A stretch of DNA of 64,000 bases from Rhyacophila brunnea (GCA_022495005.1 JAGYXB010001100.1:682001-746000), one strand, 5' to 3'. Positions 1 through 12,409 are shown, numbered from the stretch's first letter. Notes: a model not told the origin generated them from the sequence alone. Numbers and translations are program-made.

Positions 1-659
1 ACGTAAACAGCTGTTGCGGCAAATTGATTGTTTAGCGCGGCACGCCACAGCCATTACAGGCGGATAAAACGGTTCCCTGCATTACCGACGGTCCTCCGGA
101 TTGCCGCCCATGCATGCCCAAATTGCAACAATAAAAATGAATGCTAATGATTCGCTAACCAGTACTTAGGACGTTAGATGACGCAGCGCTGAGGGCATGA
201 AGCGTTTTCGTAATAACATGTATATTACTTGTAATTTTGAATCCTGACAAGTACTTGTGTGAGAAAAATATCAAAAGATAATAATATGATAGATTTCACT
301 GAAATTTAACTATGGACACTGCTTTTAATTAGTCACGTCAGTGTGATGTTAAGTATTTATATTGAACATATTTCTTCATTCAAAGTTAATACACAGTACA
401 ATGGGTAGAACAATACAAGTCAACATTAATATGAAGTGAATGTATAATACATCTTATTTCATTGCATTCCTGTACGTACATACATAATTTCAAAAAATTC
501 CATGTATATAACTTAACCACTAGAAAAAAATCTTTTTTTGAAACCTACGGGCCTTGAATCTGTAACCAGTGGATTCTCGCCAATGTGATTTTCCGGTAAT
601 GCTGTGGGCATCTTACTTAATTACGACGAATTTCACTAGTAGTTCTTACATCAAATACA
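1..659. other. AT-rich DNA without recognised features
   Basis: No long open frame, inverted repeat or copy of another element in the window is apparent. The first 120 bases are less AT-rich than the rest. Confidence 0.5.
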
Positions 660-1420
660 CTCTGTGTAAACCAACCCATAATAGATAATAATCAAAAAAT
701 ATTGTTCTATCTATAAAATATCAAACATTATGCCATTAAATCATACCTAATTACAACGGTTTTATTAGCTTGTATTCTTGTTTTTCCGGTGGTTGTTTGT
801 CCAGTACAAATCTTGCAATCGATTTTTAACTAACTTCCCGACTAGCTAGACTTTTGAAACTTTTAGAATATATCAGAACACGATGCCAATGCATTTTTTT
901 AATACTTTTAGCCATCTTTAAGCATACTTGAATTCATTTTCAGTTAATTCTGTTTTGTATGGAAAGTTATTTAAGAAAAATTCGTAAAAAGTAAAAGACT
1001 ATTATCGGTTGCTAAGGGGGTGGTCCTAGCAATTATATTATTAATATATACGTGCGTTACTATGGAAATCAAAATGACATTTCAGTATTATATATTTGTT
1101 TGTTTGTTTTTTATTTACTTCATTAAAGTACAAGTTTGAGCATATTGAGCATAATAATTCAACAGAAAATTTAAAAACGTTGTGTGTAAAAAGTTCTTTT
1201 TATCTTGTAATTATTTTAAATATAATGAATATGGTCTGGTTTAAACAAGGCTAAATAAATTATAAAATCTAATCTACCTAATATTATGCAGGTACCTATT
1301 CTTAATTCAACGAAAACAAATAAGTATGACTGAAAAAGTATGCACTATTTTTGTCAGATAATTTTGTCATTTTGACCTAGCGTAGCGCATGTGGGCCGTT
1401 AACAGCCTATCTTCATCCTT
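660..1420 (+). mobile_element. Family B MITE, decayed, interrupted by family A
   Basis: 660-750 (CTATCTATAAAATATCAAAC, TTATGCCATTAA) and 1218-1420 (ATATGGTCTGG, AAACAAATAAGTATGACTGA, TAACAGCCTATCTTCATCC) align with the inner and right parts of the complete B copy at 14762-15346. The A element at 753-1217 sits between them, which suggests a later insertion. Confidence 0.5.
753..1217 (+). mobile_element. Family A non-autonomous element, copy 1
   Basis: Starts ACAACGGTTTTATTAGC and carries AACTTCCCGACTAGCTAGAC, the shared core and AATTTAAAAACGTTGT, followed by a conserved tail CTTTTTATCTTGTAATTATT. The same order of blocks recurs in five other places in the window. It encodes nothing. ACAACGTTTTT near one end and AAAAACGTTGT near the other are inverted, so a MITE-type DNA transposon is likeliest. 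The superfamily is unknown. Confidence 0.75.
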
Positions 1421-1858
1421 ATGGTGACTTCAGTCTTGGGTAACTGTTCTTGATATATTCTTAGTCATAAAATAATATAGATGCTTCACAGCAACTATAT
1501 GATCCTATGATACGCCCCATTAAAACCGGGTATGGTTTGTTGGTGACATTAACTCCAATAAGTGATTATTTAGTATATCAATATACCTACCTATATTATT
1601 ATTTTGTATTACTTAATTTATTGGTGTTTTCTTAAACATAAATTTAATAATAATTATTAGTACACATACTGGTTAAAAATCACAGCCGACAAAAAAATTA
1701 TTGGTTCGGTTGTGGTTGCTTTCAAGGTGAGAAGAGCTATCTTCTTACATAATTTTTTATATATACATTATAGTCAATTATAAAATTATATAAATTGTCG
1801 ACCTAAAAAACCAGGCTATTATGGAGAGGATCTTCCCAACTATTCTCCACCAAATGGC

Positions 1859-2633
1859 TATTTCAATTTCAATTTATTTATTTTTAACATATTGTGAACA
1901 TTACAAATTATAAGTTTAATACGTTCACAATATGACATTTAGAAACAAAGAAATATAAAACAGTATTACATAAAAAAGGAGATAGATCAGTATAGAGATA
2001 GATAGTAAGTTATTAAACAGTAGAAATGTGTACCTACATACAAAAAATATAAATTAGATAGGTACAAGGAAGTACACCGGATGAGTTAAGCAGACCCTAT
2101 TTTAAGAATTTCTAAAACAACGTCCACCTATACTCATCCTCACGTAGGTGGAATATATAAACACCCGAAGAAATTTCGTTGAACATAGTTATCGCCCTCC
2201 CAATTGGCATTACCAGTGGCAGGTTGGTTCTGCACCTTGGGAGAATAAACAACTGATGCTCTCTATTTCTAAGATAGTTATCAGGGACACACAGGTTAAC
2301 ACTGCCCAGAATGGCAGAGTTCTCATTTATACCTCGTATAAGTCGAAAAAAATACGTAGCTAAATAAAAATTTCTTCTAAATCGCAGACTGCAGTATGTA
2401 AGCATGCCTAAGAGAAAGTCAGTTGGATAAAGCCACGGATAGTGTCCATACAACCTAAAGTAAAGGAGTCTCAGGAATTTCTTATGAACCCTCTCCACCA
2501 TGAGGCCATACTTCAACTGATGCGGTGCCCAAACAATAGGCCCACTCTCAAGTCTGCTTCGAACTAAAGAATTAAATAAAAGTTTTAATACCGTAACATC
2601 CGAAAAGACCCGGGAAGTACGCATGACCCGTTA
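1859..2633 (-). mobile_element. Jockey/R1-like non-LTR retrotransposon, 5'-truncated 3' end
   Basis: The minus strand carries an open frame of 170 codons (2624-2112) resembling the region C-terminal to reverse transcriptase in Jockey/R1-type elements. It has LLFNSLVRSRLESGPIVWAP, then ERVHKKFLRLLY and PTDFLLGML. The frame is closed by a stop just upstream, at about 2631, so the copy is truncated as usual for LINEs. A non-coding stretch follows down to about 1859, ending in AAATTGAAATTGAAAT, a plausible 3' tail. A related piece lies at 26560-26770. The frame is intact here, which suggests recent insertion. It is a dead fragment, not a host gene. Confidence 0.75.
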
Positions 2634-2639
2634 TGTAAA

Positions 2640-3594
2640 GTAAATAACGGAAGTAGGGACCAAGGCCATAAGACATATTGTACGTAAATGAAAAAGCGAA
2701 AGATCTTTAATTAAATTGATGTACGTAGATAGTCAGATTTTTCACACTCGATTAGCATTAAAACTTCGTCGTTGAAAGTTTTTTTATGACACTTCTAGTA
2801 CAACTTTGAAAGCCGTCGGTGTTGGTTAGGTCACGGTTTATGCACTAAAATATCCAATAAAGACGTAAGTATCAATTTGTATCTAAAGCTGTGAGACGAA
2901 AAGCTTCCATCTAAATAACTGCAGATGGACAGGAGTACAAAAACTGAAGAAATAGGGGTAGGTAGATATATCTATAGTCTAAGGGTAGGTACTACGCTAA
3001 TCCTACAAATGTGTCCCTGAAAACATTGTACTGTCTAGTTTCTACGTGAAAGTTCAATGATGCGGCGTGAACCGCAGAGTTATTGTAAAGTTTAGGCGCA
3101 TCGTTTGCAAGGACATGCCAGAAGAGGAGTAATAAAATTGAAGCAATTATGTTCGTCTGTCCACCTTTCAAATGCCTTCAAAGTACACCGTGAAATTTAT
3201 GCTGATAATACAAGAGACGCTCCATCATGTGCCGCATCTTAGCAGCTGTAATCTGTCGGTTACGTTTTGGGTTTGATTAATATGTATTAGTATAGTTGCC
3301 GCACGAAAAACGTGATAATTGGGTGCATCTCGCGCGATAATTCGATAATTTGCGTCTCGCGGTTCGCGCGCAAACCGTGCTATGTGTTTATGGCCTCGTT
3401 AACACGCACCTCAAAGAAAAATAATATCTAATCGGCGACTTATTGCGCGCCAATATTCCAGCTTTTGTCTAACGCTTGTATACGTAAAATAATTCATCTC
3501 GATGTCAGGGATTGAGCACCTGATTCTTAAATATATTAATATTATCAATATAATACTTAAAGGTAAGTAAAGTTCTGATCAAATTCAGATGCAT
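2640..3594. other. Unassigned intergenic DNA
   Basis: No convincing gene. A less AT-rich patch at 3290-3420 contains clustered CGCG words (CATCTCGCGCGATAATTCG, CTCGCGGTTCGCGCGC). Its words partly recur at 8165-8185, beside the second family F copy, so it may be the outer part of F. Confidence 0.4.
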
Positions 3595-3599
3595 GTCAC

Positions 3600-4128
3600 G
3601 TCACTGTCACGCTGTCACGGCGACAAATTAAGTCTATGGTTTCGTCATTTTTCAGAATATTTTGAACGATCACCACCTCTCTATCAATTAGATATAGAGA
3701 GTGCCAACTAGAATGTATTAGTATTTTGAATTATTATTAAATATTCATGCTAATTTGAATTAATTTTAACAGATTCTACGTGTGCGTACGTTAAAATTAC
3801 TTGCAATATTATATTCATAGATAATATTTTGAACAGAACCCAACCTGCAGACCATATATAATAGACAATATTCTTATAGAAAATACACAATGCCACCCAC
3901 TAAAAACAAAAAACGTGATTTTCACATGATTCGAAAACGTGTAGACATCTAGAAAATGATACAAATATTTAAAACGTCGTGCAGGTGTCGATGCAGTGCA
4001 ATTCAACGTGGGCTGACCTCATTGTTGTTTTGGTGATTTCGGCAGATTTTTCCAATTACTGACAATGTTCGTTTAAAGGTTCATAATGTGCTACGGGATG
4101 GAAGCAGCAGTCTGATAACATTTTAAAC
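3600..4128 (-). repeat. Family F repeat, copy 1
   Basis: About 530 bases matching 7733-8160 in reverse orientation. Shared blocks include ATGGTTTCGTCATTTT, GACAATATTCTTATAGAAAA, TGCAGGTGTCGATGCAGTGC, TTTTGGTGATTTCGGCAGAT and TGCTACGGGATGG. It is non-coding; short frames on it are accidental. The element class is unknown. Confidence 0.75.
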
Positions 4129-4439
4129 ACCATAATATATTTCGCGCTTTAGTCTCTTGTAGGTGCCTACCTAAATATTGATTTTATTAGAATATTAGAT
4201 GTTCAAGAAAACTGAAAGTGAAACTTAAAAAAGGCTATGGCTTTAAGATTAAATTAGTTGCTGGTTGTTATAACATTTCAAAGTAACTTTATCTCTGTAG
4301 TACATTTGCGGATGCCCACCCACTCACTATCTAAATTCTAGAATATAGTCAAAGTGGTGGTGATTCAATTTATAAACGCACAAAATATATTTTATTTACC
4401 TACCTATATAAAAAAAATGATTTGTAATCATCTATCAAA

Positions 4440-4700
4440 TATAACAACATGCTGTTGTTGACGAATGATTCGTATCAAGAAGCACAGGACGAACCAGTCA
4501 ATCATCCAGAGACTACAGATAAAGGAACGGTATTCAACAATAATGTTTGAGATGCATTCTGTAAGTCATATTAACCTGGAGACGCTGGTGGTTTTGGGTA
4601 GCCATCCAGGTAAGGTGAAGTAGAAGACCGAGAGGAGTGGAAAATTTTGGTCGCTCAGAAGATAACAAGGTGGTTACGATCCTCAGCTAAAGAAGAGATA
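4440..4700 (+). other. Possible LINE relic
   Basis: A stretch around 4620-4680 reads GAAGACCGAGAGGAGTGGAA and could encode DREEWKILVAQKI, reminiscent of the DR-x-x-W ending of LINE reverse transcriptase C-termini. There are stops on both sides and the match is short, so this is weak. Confidence 0.2.
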
Positions 4701-4973
4701 ACATAAAACTATGATATTCAACGATTGCGTCTTTTAAGACTACTAAAAAGTAAATATTTAAAAATGTTATGTGAGAAAATATTTTTTAATCGTTATGTTA
4801 TGTTAATCAAAACCCTACAAAGTTGCAACGCAGGCAATATTTTTGATGTGGATTTATGTTTATGAGACAAATAATTCTTAACTGTTAATAACTTAACCTA
4901 CCTAGGTGGTTGGGTCAATTTCTCCAGTTTATTGTCAAATAAAATAAAGTAAAGTAGCATGTATAACAATATT

Positions 4974-5340
4974 ATTCTTGAAGGGAAATGAGCTTAAGCT
5001 GATACTGAGGCTAATAGCAGGTCACACAATGGGTAAAAAAATTGATGTCCTCATGGGAAGAAACGATTCGCAGCTCTGCGATGAATGTGATGTTTTGGGG
5101 GACATTTTACATACAGTTGTACAATGCCCTAAATATGAACGACACAGAGTAAATCTGCGAATTGCGGATATCTTCGAGAATGCCGACGAATAGAAAGGTA
5201 CCCTGGCGGTGGGTAAGACGGAAGAGCTTGGCAAAATTGTAAAGTTCTTTAACAGAATTGGAGTGAGGACCGGATCCCCTTCTAAAAGAGAAGAGGCGAT
5301 ATGACAGCGAGTCGCAGTCAAAGCCTCGGTAAAATCATAA
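4974..5340 (+). mobile_element. Non-LTR retrotransposon 3' end with CCHC knuckle, copy K1
   Basis: The frame at 4978-5193 encodes LKLILRLIAGHTMGKKIDVL followed by CDECDVLGDILHTVVQCPKY. That is the G-H-x then C-x2-C-x-H-x-C pattern found at the C-terminus of I/R1/Jockey-type LINE polyproteins. A stop follows, then 150 bases of 3' non-coding DNA ending AAAATCATAAAAAAATG. A second copy at 13556-13922 ends at the same point, as expected for LINE 3' ends. The 5' part is missing. Confidence 0.75.
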
Positions 5341-5844
5341 AAAAATGTTCCGTTTCCCTACTAAGAAGCTAAATTTAATATTTTTGAAAAAAAAAAAAAA
5401 AGTGAAAGTTTTTGGGATTTGCATTATCTTTTATTTGAGGCGGTAACTAGAATAAGTAGGTGTTAATGCGTGAAACAATGTGCGTTTTAATAAAACTGCA
5501 ATTAGAGTAAACACCTTGTTTCTTGGGGCATTTCATATGTATTATTCGCGGCTATTAAATGCATTTATAAGAGCAACTAGTAGGTATGTACCTGACTTTT
5601 TGAAAGGTGCGCACGATTTTTCAAGTATTTAATTAAATGCTTTTTTGGCAACGAAATATTTTTTCTAACTGAAAAATAGCAATATGTAGGTAGCAACGTT
5701 CATATTTAATAACGATTTGAACAGTAATATAAGAGGGTAAATTCTCTTTCATATAATTTGGCCACTTAATACTTAGTTACAAAATGGAAATAATATGTCA
5801 TTCACTTTGTAGATATTCAAATAGACTTGGTGGATGGCAGTAAC

Positions 5845-6026
5845 GGCTCGTCTTAGGTAAGCGCGTTCGGCGGCGCGTTCAGCGGCGCGCGCAACTCAAA
5901 CATATAGCCGTATAAACGTATAACCAAAAAAAGATTTTGTCTACGAACATTTTCACACACGGTTTTAGGTTTGAGTTGCGCGCGCCGCTCAACGCTTCGC
6001 CGACTTTGCCCACGTAAGACGCCCAG
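5845..6026. mobile_element. Element P: GC-rich hairpin MITE
   Basis: Two arms of about 55 bases are inverted: the left arm ends GCGGCGCGCGCAACTCAAA and the right arm begins TTTGAGTTGCGCGCGCCGC. Outer ends are CGTCTTAGGTAAGCG and CCCACGTAAGACG. CAGTAA lies outside the left arm and is repeated at the right end, a possible target-site duplication. It is strikingly GC-rich in AT-rich surroundings. It encodes nothing. Confidence 0.7.
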
Positions 6027-6179
6027 TAAGCTCCCTAGGTTAGACATGGGAAATGTAGGTCTGAACAACTTGGTTTGGATAATATCTCAGCACGTACTTA
6101 AATTAAAAATATATAAAGTTATTGTAAGAATGATAAAAACGTAAAGGTTTTAAAAAATATTTTGAGTAAAAGATAGACA

Positions 6180-6320
6180 TAGTTTTTCTCATTTTCTATA
6201 ACAAAAAACATTTAAGTAAAACGTCACTATTATTGGTTGCTAAGGGACTCTTTAAATTGTTATAATATATGTGCGTTACTATGGAATTCAATGTGAAATG
6301 TCAAAAGATTAGATTTTAGA
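6180..6320 (+). mobile_element. Family A fragment, diverged
   Basis: ATTATTGGTTGCTAAGGG, GTGCGTTACTATGGAATTCA and TGAAATGTCAAAA match the right-hand part of family A with small deletions. The left part is absent. Confidence 0.6.
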
Positions 6321-6878
6321 TTAGAACTTAGATTTTTCACATGCCACTAAATTAATACAGTTTAATTTTAAACTCATATCTATACAGTTTGCGTAATATT
6401 GACTGTTTTATTTTGCATTACGATAATATAAATGTAAGTAAGTTTAAAAAATACGAATAAAAAAAAATATCAGGTACATTCGGATGTATTTGCACCAACA
6501 GATGATTTATCTACCTATTTATTCGAGTAAAAAACTAGATATAATATTTGTATCTACCTACTAACTATTAATAACTTTTTTCTTCCAACATTCAGAAAAC
6601 GTAATTGATAAAAAAAATTACATACCTATTATATCAGTTGAAAATGTCTTAAGGTGGACAAACAGGTATTGATCATTATTGTATATGAATTATTGTCACT
6701 GTGTTTTATTTGAATTATTATTTTCGACCACGAATTGACAAAAGTAAAATAATTAAAGTGAAAAATAGACGATTACAGAACATAAGTGAATTTAAATAAT
6801 GTCAATGTTGTGTTCAATGTCAAACCTTTTTGGTGCTAATAGCTCCTTTGTACAATGTGCGACCCAATTATTACATTT

Positions 6879-7348
6879 ACAACGTTTTTATTGGGTCGTA
6901 TTCTTATTTGTCCGGTGGTTGTTAATCCAGTAGAAATCTTGCAATCGATTTTTAACTAGCTTCCCGACTAGCTAGACATTTGAAACTTTTAGAATATATC
7001 AGAACACGATGCCAATGCATTCTTTAAATACTTTTAGCCATCTTTAAGTAGAATTGAATTCATTTCCAGTTAATTCTGTTTTGTATGAAAAGTTATTTCG
7101 GAAGAAATCCGTAATCCAATCCACTATTATTGGTTCCTAGGGGTCTGGGGTCCTAGCAACTAAATTATTAATATATACGTGCGTTAATATGGAAGTCAAT
7201 ATGAAATGTCAAAATGACATTTCAGTATTATTTCTATCAAGTACAACATTTTTGATCGTTTAAGCTAGTCAAGTCAAATTTATATGATTCAACAGAAAAT
7301 TTAAAAACGTTGTAAGTATATAAAAAGTTTTTATCTTGTAATTATTTA
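6879..7348 (+). mobile_element. Family A non-autonomous element, copy 2
   Basis: Near-complete copy from ACAACGTTTTTATTGGGTCG to AATTTAAAAACGTTGT (7298-7313) and the conserved tail. It shares long blocks with copies at 27.9, 45.3 and 55.0 kb, including GAACACGATGCCAATGCATT and the short palindrome TGTCAAAATGACA. Confidence 0.85.
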
Positions 7349-7349
7349 T

Positions 7350-7732
7350 TTTACTAGTTTACTTTATATTAATAAATTATGTTAACCAAATCCAGGTTAG
7401 AGATCGGGAGGGATGGTTTGGCTTCTAGATCACCATTTTTCACCAATCATTTTAATTTAATCATCACATTCCCATGGTACACCAATCATTGTTAAATTAA
7501 TATTTATACATGTCGCTTCTTATATTAATCACAGTGCGATTCACTGTCGACCGGGACACGGTATGGTTGTGCAAGATGCCCGGAAACTGAATCAATCAAT
7601 GAGGATACTAAAAGTGAAAGCGACCACTTAGGTTGTGATTGTGTTGAGAAGCACGTCGCGTACTATCACGTGACGTCACAGTAACCTGCCTCCACGGGGA
7701 AAAGTGTGATATCGTTTTTCTTGGCGTTATGT
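7350..7732. other. Unassigned spacer
   Basis: Contains a short imperfect direct repeat, CACCAATCATTTTAATTTAA and CACCAATCATTGTTAAATTAA, and a GC-richer stretch at 7545-7700. No gene is recognised. Confidence 0.4.
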
Positions 7733-8160
7733 AATGTTATCAGACTGATGCTCCCCATCCCGTAGCACATTTTGAACGTTTAGTTTAAATGAACATTGTC
7801 AGTTAGCAAAATCTGCCGAAATCACCAGAACAACAATGAGGTCACCTCGCGCGCACCGCACTGCATCGACACCTGCATGACTCAATGAACGTTTTTTTAT
7901 CATTTTCTATATGCCTACATATTTTAGAATCATGTCAAAATCGCGTGTTTTTGTTTTTAGCGGTTGGCACTGTGCATTTTCTATAAGAATGTTGTCTATT
8001 ATCTATGGTCTGCGGGGTGGGTTCTGTTAAAAATATTATTGAATTTACAGAGACTCGTTACTAGGTTACTCCATCATTGAATTTGTAGAGATAGTGTTCG
8101 TTCAAAATATTCTGCAAAATGACGAAACCATAGATTAAATTTGTCACCATGACAGCGTGT
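7733..8160 (+). repeat. Family F repeat, copy 2 (inverted relative to copy 1)
   Basis: Matches 3600-4128 read on the other strand, with internal deletions near 8040. It begins AATGTTATCAGACTGATGCT and ends near CACCATGACAGCGTG. The two copies lie about 3.6 kb apart in opposite orientation. Confidence 0.75.
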
Positions 8161-8164
8161 TAGT

Positions 8165-11100
8165 GCGCGATATGCATCTCGCGGTTAGTTACATATCTGT
8201 CGATCGATCGTTCGATTTATGAAAAATTTGGTGGGACATTCGCGGCATACCGGTCATATTATAAACACTGATCTAGATATTACGATATCATATTATAGGA
8301 AATAATATGTATGTACTACCTACTTTTACTCATTATAATTTTATTTTATCCTTTCTTCACACGATATTATTATTTTCATTCATGGAACATTGTTCATTTT
8401 TTAAAATTCAAATTTGGTACGTGACCGGATCAGGGCGCGCGCTCGCCCTTCGGCCAATCATCGTGCGCCTTGCGGTCTTGTAATGGCCACGGCGTGCGGT
8501 CAGTTGCCAGCCTTGTCATTACGCGCAATTATTATTTTCTTTACCGTTATCCCTATTAATTTTGCGACCGCTCTTTTTGAACAGATTTCCCAAGAATGAT
8601 TTCGATTTCGTTTGCCGAAAATACGCAACGTATTACGTAAAAAGAGGTGTCGTATATAATTATATAACTTGATTTTAGTTGATAGATTGGATTATTTTAA
8701 GCTCTAAAACATCATAATAATATACTCTGTAGACGGTGGAGGTTTGTAATATTATCCGCTTACTTATTCACTTAGTTAAAAAAGTCACTAATGCAGTTTA
8801 GGTAATAAAATATTTAGAACATAAATTAACAAACAAAATCTTCTATATTTTATATTGAATTAAGGTACCTAAAAATATGTACATATCACATATATACCTA
8901 TATATACCCACATATACGTTGCGGAAGTGGATTAGAAATGGGAAATTTATTTTTATTTAAATGGCAATGTAAAATATTCTTTGATCAATTTTTGTGATAA
9001 CATTCATATTTTTAGAATACACCTGAAATAGATATTTATCTGTCAGTAATATGAGTGTATATTATGTTTACGTTTGTTCGTCATTTTAGAAGGGTATGGT
9101 ACAGTTTATAAAAAAAGTCTACAGTTCAGAATAAATAAAAGAAAATAATAATAATTGCTATAGGTATATTTTTTTACATTGTCAGTTAACCGCTTGATAA
9201 AAAGTTAAAAAAAAAACATGTCGGATAACATATGCTTCACTTCCCTCTCAAAATCGTTTTTTTTCGTACGAGAAATGCCGTTTTATTAATAATCGATTAT
9301 ATCGATTGTTGACATGATTAAATACCAAATAAAGAAGCCTAAAATATTAATCGACTTTCTATTTTACCAGTAGGTAGGAAACTACTTCATGATTTTCAAA
9401 GAAAAATAATATTAGGTATTCAATTGATCCCCCCTTTCAAAAACTTTTTGTAACTTGATTATTCTTTCTCTCCCTTCTTTCTTCTGTGTTTCAGACTCAA
9501 GATATAGTGTTTTGGAGTAGAAACGCGGCTATAGCGAGTGGCTACCACAGTGAACTCGGAAAGTCTAGAGTAGAGAAAGAATAGAGGCGAAAGAACAACA
9601 CACACATAATAATTATTAAGACATTAAATTTGAGAATTTCCATAGAATATTACAATGAGCCACACATAACTATCGTAAAAAAATGTAGGCATTATATTGT
9701 TACATTCAATCTTCTTCTAATGTCTTTATCTTCGTTTGCTATAACGTCTTGTGTTTTATTGTATTCCAGTCTTATCTATATAACCAGTTGTTGGTTTAAC
9801 TCTTCTTAGATGTGCCTCTACTTTCTATCTTACTTTCCTGAGCTACTCATTTGGCAAACCACCATCATTGGTAGGTATTGAGGTTTTAAAACTAAAATCT
9901 ATTTTTAAGCTGAGATGCTTCAAGGTTATATTTAAATACGTCTGATTTATTATCACAAGAATGACAGCAAAAAACAAATGCTATACGAAATCAAAAGAAA
10001 TCCAATTTCAAATCATAGCCAAAAAGCGTCATATTCTTCATATCAGTATTGCCAACTGTATAACTAATCATCATAGACTATACAATGTTTTTCCACCTAC
10101 AAAATGATGACTTATATCAGACTGTCTCTGAATAATATTACGTTCCTCCCATCGTATTCCTACCGATTTTTTTTATTTATTTTAATTGAATTTTTCTTCA
10201 CAGTTTTGAATAGAACTCATGATTCTCTTTATCTATGAAAAATTAAGTTTGTATTATTGTTATATTAATTATTATGATAATGATGCTCATCTGCGATTAA
10301 AGTATTTTTAAAAACGTTCTCTGTCTAAAATAATTAATTGCCAGGCGGCTCCCGCCATTTTTGTTATCTATCTAATAAGTTTTTACTTTCGCGCATCTGC
10401 TTGTTTAATTTTTTTTATAAAGTCTATATTCGAGTCAATATTGTAAAAAGGTGAACTCGCTATTTTTTATCATTAGGCAGGCCACTTGACTTAAAGTATA
10501 ATATTATGTAGCGATATTCTGTTTATTATCCGTATGAATAAGTACCTATCTATTATTTTAAAAAATCAAGCTTTATAATAAAGCCTTTAAAACTAATTTT
10601 GACCGAATATAATATATTATTATAAAAACTTAGAATCGAAAAACATAATAATATACCTATAATTACCTTAATAATAGTAGGTATTTAAAAAAATATATTT
10701 TTACTTGATCAACCCATCATTATTAAACTTCATTTAAGTCGCATTTTTTTGCAGTACTTATTCCACTTTAAAAATGGAATAAGTACTACAAAAAATTGCG
10801 TTTTATTAAATTAAAACAACAATACAATGCAGTTCCACCATGAATTGAGAGTTAACAAAATAAAAGAAATTCATTTAAGTCATTATTGAAATAATTGGCA
10901 GAAGAGCATGAAAATTATTATATATTATCTAAGTAGAAACGATGTAATGCGAAAAATGAACGGATTGAGTATTTTTTTCTATAACAGATAATATTAAAGA
11001 AAACATCTAATGAATAAAACAAAGTATTATTTATAACATACATATTATACCTATATTAATTTTACGAATAGTAGCCAAATATTTTTTTAAATATTCAGGA

Positions 11101-11840
11101 AATTTTTCGAAAACTTCTTCAATCAAAAATTTACGTCGAAATATTGAAGAAATAGAAGCGGCAATCATTGATTACAATATTGTTGTATATTTATTGTAAC
11201 ATAATAATATTAAACTACTTATATATTTTGATTTTTATTAAATTAAAAATTAAATCGATGAGATATTATTCATCGCAATATGACCAGACTGTTATCTGAA
11301 TCTGTTATCAAAATCGGTATCGTCATCATAAGAAAGTGTCGATATAAAAGGATCAAAGTACCTATTATTACTTTTTGATGGCCCTAGGCATTCCTTGTGC
11401 CTGCCTAAGAGGCGAACGATTATTAAAAACCTACCATTTGTTTGTTTTTTAATAGTTTGATCGAAATATTTGTAGTAAAATTTCAAAAAAATTGACAAGA
11501 TCAACTCTATACTTACAGTCAAAAAATAGTTTTTAGATAAACTTTAGTTTAAAAAAAATGATTATTTGAGACATGATTTCCTAACATCTTTCATTTCGTC
11601 GAGGATCTTCGCGGCGATCTAAATGGCACAACAGTTTTTTTTACTATTGTAAAAAAAAACTAGGAAGAGATAAGGTATGAAAGCCAAGCCTATCGAGATT
11701 GCAGTAAGGATATTTTTTTAACATGATGCACCTTGCACCCCAGAGACATAATATACGATATATTATCTTATATACAAGTATATTAAGCCAGAACGTGTCT
11801 TTTCTTTGTTATGCGCCGCTCCATAGCTTACCATGCTTTC
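8165..11840. other. Long AT-rich interval without genes
   Basis: No homologous open frame was found. A GC-richer patch lies at 8430-8520 (CAGGGCGCGCGCTCGCCCTT). The only clear structure is the hairpin at 10741-10800. The frame at 11292-11522 has no family resemblance and is judged accidental. Confidence 0.5.
10741..10800. repeat. Strong hairpin (inverted repeat)
   Basis: CAGTACTTATTCCA and TGGAATAAGTACT are inverted around CTTTAAAAA, with further pairing of TTTTTTG and CAAAAAA outside. The arms share the word CTTATTCCACT with the ends of element Q at 46.6 kb, so this may be a collapsed relative of Q. Confidence 0.6.
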
Positions 11841-11842
11841 CT

Positions 11843-11985
11843 CCTCTTAGAGCAGGCATCTCCAACTTAACGTATGATGTGATTTACTTTCCAATATCAA
11901 AACTTGTTGTGACTACCACACTCTTACATTGCCATTCTCCAACTTAAAGTATGATGCTATCTACTAGCTAATATCAAAACTACCG
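11843..11985 (+). repeat. Short tandem duplication (about 88 bases)
   Basis: CATCTCCAACTTAACGTATGATG (cut here after the shared words CTCCAACTTAA and TATGATG) at 11848 recurs at 11935, and ATATCAAAACT recurs at 11894 and 11972. A third partial copy, TTCTTCAACTTAAAC, lies beyond element H at 12427, so H appears to have landed in this small array. Confidence 0.5.
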
Positions 11986-12400
11986 TGTCCGGAAACTTGT
12001 ACGTATGCAGTTCACCATATCACACTTCAACGTGAAATGCAGTACTTATTGGAAATTCATGGCCGTATATTAAAGACCGTCCAACCTCTTTGGGTCGTAT
12101 AGTACTGACATAAAATGCATGTCTAAATAAAACACGGTTGTTGTCAGTTTACACTTTACAGCAAACCAGCAGTAAACAATTTTTGAAAATAGCCGATATA
12201 GGTATTGGATTATTTGTTAGGTTAGGTTTTTATTTTTGAATTCATGAATGTTGCCAAAATCAACAATGAAAGTTGATTAACGTTCATTTTGAATCTAATA
12301 AAATTGGAGACCGTATAGTATACAGTCGTCTCTTACCGATAGAAAGCTCATGGCAAACTGTGCTACGGTGAAATGGTTTACGTACAATTTACATGTAACC
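11983..12400 (+). mobile_element. Family H element, copy 1
   Basis: Begins CCGTGTCCGGAAACTTGTAC and ends TTTACGTACAATTTACATGT-AACC. The ends are imperfect inverted repeats built on TGTACGTA and CACCGT. The flanks CAAAACTA and CGAAACTA match at 7 of 8 positions, suggesting an 8-bp target-site duplication, as in hAT-type transposons. It is non-coding. The centre contains GTTAGGTTAGGTTTT. Confidence 0.75.
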
Positions 12401-12409
12401 CGAAACTAC

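Noticed and set aside
5853..6068. Minus-strand frame of 71 codons over the GC-rich hairpin
   Set aside because: Open only because the arms are GC-rich; it spans a MITE and has no homology.
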